This document shows positions 57,095-64,000 of a stretch of 64,000 nucleotides of DNA, one piece after another. Every line of letters begins with the position of its first letter. Position 1 is the first letter of the stretch. A model generated the notes under the pieces. That model was not told the origin of the DNA and did not search any database. It saw nothing but the letters and a program-made list of their open reading frames with translations. The translations under genes were made by a program, and so were the position numbers. The DNA lies in assembly GCA_944472135.2 (NCBI GenBank), contig OX235262.1, forward strand, positions 164,609,509 through 164,673,508. The letters are read 5' to 3'. This stretch comes from Trichobilharzia regenti (Eukaryota > Platyhelminthes > Trematoda > Strigeidida > Schistosomatidae).

Positions 57095-57480
57095 TTCGAA
57101 AGGTTAATAATGTGCTTCTTCGATTTCCTTCGAAAAATCCTTAGCGATAGTTGGAAACTTACTTGAAATTATACTCGAGTAGAGATTGTGATTCATTGTG
57201 ATAACTAGAAAATTAAAATTATTTGAAACAGGGTGAAAGCAATGTATTTTGACTGATAGGAAATTTAGGCAGCCCATTGATTTAAACAAACCGCCATAAT
57301 AATCAATATTCAGCAAGTGTTCATCATAGGCTAATTATATAAATCATTTCCTTAAAAGTGTAGATGAAAAAGTCTTGATTTATGAAATTGACGAAGTTAG
57401 GTGTGGAAATAGTTATTTCTACATGGAATTGGAAGCTGGAGAAAGTGAAGTGTTAAATCCCAGTGCAGACTACTAACTGT
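57095..57480 (-). repeat. Family E repeat
   Basis: Minus-strand sequence matches about 19890-20230: CAGCTTCCAATTCC, TATTTCCACACCT, TTGATTATTATGGC and ATCAATGGGCTGCCTAAAT in the same order. A 70-codon frame reads LNIDYYGGLFKSMGCLNFLS versus LNIDYYGSLFKSMGCLNSLS in the other copy. The 19.9 kb copy lies inside an LTR-like repeat; this one lacks clear LTR ends. Confidence 0.65.
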
Positions 57481-58190
57481 TTACAGTTGATTACCTTAAA
57501 GGAGTTGGGGTCCACATCACTGGGAAGGCGTATCATTTCACTATGCCTTGGTTAAAAATGCTATTTGGCAGACCTTCATTAACAATCCGGACCACACTGA
57601 GGTTTGTCAACGCCATACAAGTCGTCCAGTTGTTAGCAAAGGCAAACTTGGCTTGAACTGTTTGAATTGCAAGAGTTACAGCAAGTAAAGTGTTTAGCAT
57701 ATGTGCCAAAAAGTATTTGCTAAAATGCATAGAATAATATATATACCAAGCTGCAATAGTTCGCTGTTATTTTTGAAAAAAATTAAACATCACCGATATA
57801 TCCAGGTCAATTGTATCATGTGAACTGCCCATCTGTGCATATGATGAACTTCCTTTGTTTTTTATAAAGTAACAGTCAAGTGATAAAATCCAAAATAAAA
57901 AGTTTGATTATCTAAGAAATTGTCGTAAAGATGACTAGGAGTGTTACTCTTTGCCCCTGTCTCTCTCTCTCACACACCCACATACACACAAGGAAGTTAA
58001 CATAACAATGTAATACATCCTTTTTATATGTTAATACATTCATACTTCACATACACACACACTGTAATGATGAATGACAGACTATTTATTCGCTTGTCGT
58101 CTATTGAATAGTAGTATTATTATTCAATAGTGTGTTTCTGTCCCTATTCCTGCTAACATTATATCTCTACAATGCTTGAACATTCACCGA
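57481..58190. other. Unassigned, no gene seen
   Basis: Contains short CT/CA repeats near 57960-57990. No gene seen. Confidence 0.4.
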
Positions 58191-58299
58191 TCCTGTTTTA
58201 AGAGGTAGAAGACGAAGATTTGGTAAAGGAAATGTTTATTTGCTATTTGGTTTCGCTATATAGTCAAATTATGTACACCTTATCTTCAAAGCGTCATCG

Positions 58300-58535
58300 T
58301 GCGTCGGTGGCTTAGCGGCAGAATGCTCACCAACCATGCCTCATATGGTCTGGGGTTCGACCCCCAGACGACACATTCCTAAACCTTGCTAAGCTGGTAG
58401 TAAGGCAGACAAAGAAGGAAGATTGGGCGTGAGACTAGGAACCTCACCCCATGAAAATAAACACCACTGGTACTGGAGTTTCAAAGCTCTAGCCTGAAGC
58501 TCTGTGTTCCACTGGAAACGTAAAGGAATAAAATA
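58300..58535 (+). mobile_element. SINE family C
   Basis: GTGCGTCGGTGGCTTAGCGG, GGGGTTCGACCCCCAGACGA, GAAGCTCTGTGTTCCACTGG, AACGTAAAGGAATAAAATAA. Sits between the shared 5' flank (58195-58299) and the RTE copy. Confidence 0.88.
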
Positions 58536-58719
58536 AATAATAATATTTTCAACGTACCATTTGAACTAATCTTCCATGCTGTGCTACTTCTAACCTTCCT
58601 TCATTTTGTGTGTGTTCCCTTGCGTGCCTTTCATGTCTCTCATGTATCTCCACAACGCTGTATCATTTGCTTTTTCTGACATCAGATCTATCTTCCTGCT
58701 ATTTGATGCTTTTAGACCG

Positions 58720-60055
58720 ATGAATTCAACCTTATTCAACAGCTGTACGACAACAACGGCACATGTCAAGTGATCCACAACGGAAAACTCAGCCAGGCGT
58801 TTGGAGTAAACACAGGAGTCAGACAAGGGTGCTTAATATCTATCACCAATGATATTCCTAATTGTGGTGGACTGACTGGATTATGCGTCAGACAGTGGGA
58901 AACGAGAAACGGGACAGGGATATCCTGGACCCAACGTGAAGAACCTAGAAGACCTGGATTTCGCGCGTGCATGATTTATGTTTGATGTCTTTGGCACAGT
59001 GGTTAGGACTCTCGCCGACCATGCACATGGTTCGAGGTTCGATCCCCCGCCGATGCACACCTGATATCTATGGTTGGCCTGCAAAATTTGGACTAGCGAT
59101 ATCACATGCTGAAAATTCCATACCTGTACTAAAACTACAGTGTGGAATCAAGCTGTAATCAAAAATAAAATAATAAATAAATAAATCGAAGACTTACAAG
59201 CGAAAACTGACAAACTGTTCGAAGAAGCAGCCGGTGAAGACAGGACTCCAGGTGAACATATACAAGACGGAAGTTATGAAAATAACCAACCAACCAACAA
59301 CAACAACAACAACAACAGCAGAAGCATCCAGTGCCAATCACCATCAACGGGAGGGATTTGAAAAAGGTCACTTCATTCAGTTATCTACGGAGCATTGTCT
59401 CAACTACAGGAGAAGGAACGGACGAGGATGTCAAATCGAGTGAGAAGCGGGAAGGCGAGAAACACATTATTCATCAACCTGAAACAAATCTGGAAATCTT
59501 CGTTACTCAGCCAGAATCAACAACAAAATTCGGTCATATTTTCAATACAGACGTCAAGTCAGTCAGTTCTTCTACACGGATCAGATCAGAAACTTGGCGG
59601 GCGGGTGACAAAGAATATTTCCAACAGCCTGTTGCAGACCTTTATCAACCAACAACTGTCTTCGCTGGATCTATACTGAAGAGCAGATGGCCGGGACGGA
59701 AAGAGTCATCAACAAGAAACTATGGGAACAAACAAACAAAACAAGAACCAATCGCCAACCAACAAATATGCAGGAGAAAGTGGATTGAGATGGATTGGAC
59801 ACTCGCTGATGAGGAGGCCGCTGGGTGACATCACGCGCGCGTCAGGCCATTGCTGGAGTGGAACCAGGCCGAAAGGGAAGTGGCGAGTGGCACGTCAGTA
59901 CAAGGGTGACATGGAGGAGATGGTGTGAATAGGAGTTGAAACAGTATAGACTAATATGGATTCGGGTGAAAAGTACATCAGAAGGAAGACAGAAGTGGCA
60001 AGTGGAGACGTGCAGTTGAAGCCTTATGTTCCACTAGGAACCTAAGGGAACAATA
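58720..60055 (+). mobile_element. RTE-type 3' part with nested SINE A
   Basis: Plus strand from the segment encoding LIQQLYDNNGTCQVIHNGK to the tail CTTATGTTCCACTAGGAACC and (AAT)n at 60055. It shares the odd ISITNDIPNCGGLTGLCV stretch with the 7.4-8.9 kb copy, so they are one subfamily. SINE A (58989-59186) interrupts it between the RT region and the ACAAGCGAAAAC block. Numerous frameshifts. Confidence 0.82.
58989..59186 (+). mobile_element. SINE family A, nested in RTE
   Basis: TTGGCACAGTGGTTAGGACT through CACACCTGATATCTATGGTT to AATAAATAAATAAAT. The uninterrupted 7.4-8.9 kb RTE copy shows that the element is continuous across this site. The first bases of the SINE head are missing. Confidence 0.88.
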
Positions 60056-60061
60056 ATAATA

Positions 60062-60122
60062 ATAGACTGATGAATATCCCTTTCCTTACTGACAAATCTT
60101 ATCAGTAGCGCAAGCCACACTG
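60062..60122 (-). mobile_element. LTR start fragment
   Basis: Reverse complement contains CTACTGATAAGATTTGTCAG, the LTR start; it follows the RTE tail exactly as at 26880-26938. Confidence 0.4.
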
Positions 60123-60552
60123 TTGGGATGAAATAAAAGTGCACTCGGTCAATTTCTCATTTTCTAAAAAAAAATATTTTCTTGTGTTGAAATTATCTAA
60201 TATTAGCATGTTAATACATGTTTTTAAACAGTTTAACAATACATTTTATATATACATAACTGTAATTTATATCTTCACATCAAATTTTATACATAAATTA
60301 AATAAGTTACTGAATATCTATGGTCATATTAAGAATTGGATTTAATTTATTACTTATAATACTAGTGTCATGACATGAACACGAACATCTCATATATATA
60401 CAGGTGTACCTAGTAATTGTTCCATTCATAATCCGCTCACTTTATATTCTTGAATCAGTTAAAATTAGTGTGTTATATCAAATATATCAACTGTAGTTTA
60501 GAATATCTGTAAAGTGCCTGTTTACTGTAGATATTTCTCAACGCATTTCATA

Positions 60553-60630
<78 letters not shown>

Positions 60631-60984
60631 TTCATAAAGAAACATTATTATTTATTATTTTTATTAGTAGTAGTATTATCCTGAGCAATTCTGATTTATG
60701 TATGACAAACAGAACCGAAGATCATGTTTGATTGTTTGTTAGTTTGCTTGTTTTCGTGAAAATCACAGGAACATACAAAACCATCTATTCAGTTTAAAAA
60801 CTTTTTTTATTGAATGAACCATTCTCTTGTTAAGGGAGACAAAAGTTCATTCAATTAATGCAGAAATAATAAACCATTCATGTTACAGTTAGTTGTCAAT
60901 TGATATTATTTATAGAAATATTCAAAGCCATAGGCCTTGCTTCAACAGTTAGTTAGTTATATACCATAAGACTGAAATAATTGC
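60123..60984. other. Unassigned, with long AT tract
   Basis: AT-rich, with the (AT)n tract at 60556-60627. No gene seen. Confidence 0.45.
60556..60627. repeat. (AT)n microsatellite
   Basis: About 70 bases of alternating A and T with one phase break near 60583. Confidence 0.95.
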
Positions 60985-61330
60985 CCCAGTGATCCCCTGG
61001 TTTTCAATAATCTCTAACTGGTGTTACTTCCTGATGCGAACACTAACAACTGAACTTAATCCAAATCTCAAAGAAGAGCCATCACTTGAATGTCAGTCTC
61101 CAGCTCACTGATGACTATGGGATGGATGTCCTGAAGCTCTGTTGAGCAGTCGTCACCTGTGGTATCCAACATATCATGAATACATTTGTTGAGAGTAGAG
61201 GTTTATCACGAATTGATAAAGTTAGAATTCACGAGTCACTGGATTCCTGCCTAATTGACTGAATGGTTAGCAAGCTGGACCTTGTAATCTGAAGGTCCTA
61301 TGTTGGTACGTGACTATGAATTTCAAATGC
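60985..61330 (+). mobile_element. SINE family B relic
   Basis: GGTTTTCAATAATCTCTAAC (tail, 61000-61020) then a body with AAAGTTAGAATTCACGAGTC and CTTGTAATCTGAAGGTCCTA. Ribozyme not readable. Confidence 0.45.
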
Positions 61331-62089
61331 CTTGACTGTGTGCTCCAAGACCTCATAGGTCATCAGACACAGACAGGCTCTAGAAACTTAGCAAAACAGT
61401 CATTTGTCTGAAAACCAGTGAATCAGAATTACCAACTGCTGCTAACTCGAGGTACAATACTAATTTCATTCGCTGTCGCTGGTGAATAATATAAGGATAA
61501 AACTTGGGCACTGTGGTAGACGATAACTTCATTATGGATGAAATTTTATCTTGATAAGTCACACAGTGTTACACAGTAAAATTAACTGATGACGCTTCGA
61601 GCACAAATTATTACTGCTCATAATCATATTAAGTTACTCACACAACTTTTTTCCTTCATTTATATACATGAGTGGAATTGATTAGATATTTGAATAAAAA
61701 TCAATATGAGATCATGTACATTCAGAAATAATAATAATATGAGTGTCATTGACCAATTACAATCAGATGGGAAATAAGACTAGTGTTTTTATAGTCATTA
61801 TAAGTAACTTGTAAGAATGTTGTGATGTGCTTGAAATGAAATAGAATTTTGAGATTATTTATTATCCTCCCCTGATTTGATCGGCAGTAATAATATCTTC
61901 CATATTTCTGGTATTTGCATTGAGTCATTTCTGTCGCATGTGTTGGGTGTAGACTCACTGAACCAGGAATCAGTAATACCTACATAGATTACTTCTTAGA
62001 ATCTTAACCCTCTCCCATCATGCTATTGTGTGGTTGTGTGTTAATGTATGTAGTGCAATTGCTGAGCTTTTTTCTAAGTTACTTATCTT
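61331..62089. other. Unassigned, no gene seen
   Basis: No recognised element. Confidence 0.4.
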
Positions 62090-62215
62090 TGCGAGTGAGG
62101 TCAACCATTCTTATGTTCCGCCAACCTGTTTGCCCCAGACGTACTAGTCTGACCTATATAGTTGTCTTAACTCACAGTCATCGCAGGGTATTTTGTAAAT
62201 TATATTATTTGGTTT
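62090..62215 (-). mobile_element. Possible PLE GIY-YIG fragment
   Basis: Minus strand encodes IIYKIPCDDCELRQLYRSD, resembling the nuclease start (YKIPCDDC plus a damaged YIGQT region). Too short for certainty. Confidence 0.35.
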
Positions 62216-62614
62216 AATTGGGTCCACGGGGTCTTTATCTGACCGGACTTAATGTATCTTTTTCCTCAAAACTTTCTTATCTTCGAGAAATCCATTGTAA
62301 AATTGGTCAATAATCAAATATACGTTGATTCTAATCAAATCACCCTTAAAGCAAGCAAATAAGTTTGAAGGATTGGAGAAGTTTTTAGAGCATCTGAATG
62401 AAAATACGTTTAATATCGTGTGTTCCATTGCTGACTTAGATAGTTACTACTGACTTTATTTATATTCTCTAAAATGACTGCTGGTAATTTTGGAAACTAG
62501 GTTCATTGGAAAATTTTAAAACGTTTCCCACGAATATGTCAGAATTACCAGTCTAGTCACAAATATAAAAGGGATTATTTTCAAATGCAGGAAAATAGCA
62601 TTATAAGGTGGATA
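62216..62614. other. Unassigned, no gene seen
   Basis: No recognised element. Confidence 0.4.
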
Positions 62615-62618
62615 GTAT

Positions 62619-62959
62619 TGTAACGGCAGAAGACAAGAGCCAGACAACAGATCGTTTATTAAGGAAATCAACGCATATTTATAAATTTTAATGTACATTA
62701 TTATAGCTTATTCAAGCAAACAAACACAGTCTTCTGATTGCTGGTTGTTTATCACAGAAAGTTAACCTTGTATCTCTTTGTGGCTGTTTCTTGAATGTCA
62801 GATCATCTATATGTTAACTGTATCCGCCTACACAAAGTGTGCTGTGGTTGTTTGTTGAATCAGTCTTTGTTCATATTTTCTCACGACCAATATTTGGGAC
62901 ACACACATTGACGTAAAATACTGTCTACCACTGTTGGCTAGCAGCCACCGCTCACCACA
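62619..62959 (-). mobile_element. Solo LTR with target duplication
   Basis: A 341-bp unit with TG and CA ends, flanked by GTAT at 62615-62618 and again at 62960-62963. Minus orientation is chosen because CCTTAATAAACG lies about 45 bases before the minus-strand end CTTCTGCCGTTACA, as a polyadenylation signal would. The last 50 bases match the ends at 16366-16421 and 20515-20569; the start differs, so it is another subfamily. No internal genes. Confidence 0.72.
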
Positions 62960-62963
62960 GTAT

Positions 62964-63390
62964 CAGTTAGTTCATGATCGCTTAACATAAAAGTTGACTG
63001 TATTCTGATGTCATGGTATCAAAATTAGAATTCCTACTAGCTGACTTTAACATAAGCCAACTGTATCTGAAACCTCAAGCAGATCAATATCCCCTTACAT
63101 ATTTAAATAATGATTGATCAGTGTTATACTTGCAGAGTTACTACTCAGAGATCCAAATCATTTTCTTCTGTCATCCAAGAATTATTGCTGATAGCCTTTA
63201 ACTATCCAAAACTATTAATCGGTAAATAAGCTCATATGTATTCAGTGGAACTAATACAGATTACTATTACTAAAAGAAATTTAAGGAATTTCATTGATAC
63301 ATTAATACTTAATGGTAAGACTATTTGAGATGGTTCCTTGTGTTTGGCAAATAGTTATTTGATGTAATGTTTGATAATTGAAATAAAAAC
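62964..63390. other. Unassigned, no gene seen
   Basis: No recognised element. Confidence 0.4.
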
Positions 63391-63397
63391 CTGAGTG

Positions 63398-63466
63398 GTG
63401 GCACGATTTGAACCATAGGCCTCTGACTTACTAGTCGAGTGTTCCATCAGCTGAGCCACGAAATTC
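63398..63466 (-). other. tRNA-like sequence
   Basis: Reverse complement GTGGCTCAGCTGATGGAACA (A-box-like) to TATGGTTCAAATCGTGCCAC (B-box-like), with GTGGC/GCCAC ends that can pair. No matching SINE body follows. Probably a lone SINE head or tRNA relic. Confidence 0.4.
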
Positions 63467-63592
63467 AACTGCTAACCAGATATCATTTCACTAAAGGTAA
63501 TGATCAGCTGTCATTTGAACTGACAACATATTAATGTCCGCCGGCTCTCATACTAGCTGCCCAGCTTAGTATTTCCCTATCGGCCCTAATCG

Positions 63593-63805
63593 AGTGTTGG
63601 TCTACAGGTATTTGACTGATTTCGATGTTGATTACTAACTGACGTCAGCTAGAGAACCATGTAGTACTGGACGGTTATTTCGTCCCAGTTTAGGACTACT
63701 CATCAGTACGCACCAATGACCCTATTAGAGGTCGAACCCCAGAATCTTGAAATTACAAGGCAAATTTGTATACCACTAAGCCACTGTACTGAGAAGTCGT
63801 AGCTA
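63593..63805 (-). mobile_element. SINE family B
   Basis: Minus unit end: tail, ribozyme at about 63663-63710 with stem I, GAAA and a GTC triplet kept but core ATGAGTA, then B box near 63732 and a degraded tRNA-like block. Confidence 0.65.
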
Positions 63806-63879
63806 GTGAAGTCTATCATGTCAAGGTCAGGTGTATCCCAATATCTTGATTTGGCGAAAACTGGAATCGGTGAGTCGCT

Positions 63880-63980
63880 AAATTCCGTCCCTGTGGCTCA
63901 ATGGTACACCAGTTTGTCATGCAGCCTGAAAGTCCTGGTTTTGAACCCTGAGTGATGGTTTACTAACAGAAGTCACTTCA
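63880..63980 (+). mobile_element. SINE family B, partial, at right edge
   Basis: Plus-oriented tRNA-like block CCTGTGGCTCAATGGTACAC and AAAGTCCTGGTTTTGAACCC, followed by a damaged ribozyme start. Inverted relative to 63593-63805. Confidence 0.5.
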
Positions 63981-64000
63981 TGGTCAATCTTAAAATCGAC

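Overview
The window is gene-poor, AT-rich animal DNA built almost wholly from decayed retroelements. The mix points to a blood fluke (genus Schistosoma): Smalpha-type SINEs carrying a hammerhead ribozyme, RTE-type and CR1-type non-LTR elements, Penelope-like elements (PLEs) with GIY-YIG ends, gypsy-type gag/LTR debris and many tRNA-headed SINEs. I cannot fix the species. The only host-type coding sequence is a truncated histone H3 (36280-36516, minus). No intact host gene was found.

Layout. 1-9 kb: PLE reverse transcriptase start (left edge), hammerhead SINE 'family B' copies including one with an intact ribozyme core (6526-6571), and an RTE fragment. 9-18 kb: mostly unassigned DNA, then a nested LTR, family B, the best Smalpha copy (13346-13680, intact hammerhead), a PLE (13889-15117), tRNA-SINEs A, C and D. 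18-27 kb: RTE fragments, an LTR with a nested SINE, inverted Smalpha pair, more family B. 28-31 kb: two inverted PLE structures, one flanked by about 200-bp inverted repeats that hold a hammerhead-like fold. 34.5-36.6 kb: a composite of gypsy gag, back-to-back PLE pieces and the broken H3 gene. 37-50 kb: family B, RTE, a CR1-like element with a nested SINE, Smalpha copies, a PLE 3' end. 50-60 kb: simple repeats, a nearly complete RTE element (53697-56780, endonuclease plus reverse transcriptase, two frameshifts) and an RTE/SINE/SINE nest (58.2-60.1 kb). 60-64 kb: long AT tract, a solo LTR with a 4-bp target duplication, decayed family B.

How the parts relate. SINE C ends in the RTE 3' tail and its body resembles the RTE 5' leader, so RTE machinery probably moves it. 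SINE A shares the SINE C tRNA head but has another body. Smalpha and family B each place a tRNA-like promoter before a hammerhead, and both show tail-to-head junctions, as expected of tandem or circular templates. Family letters A-E are labels used only here. All boundaries are by eye and good to about 5-20 bases unless stated.
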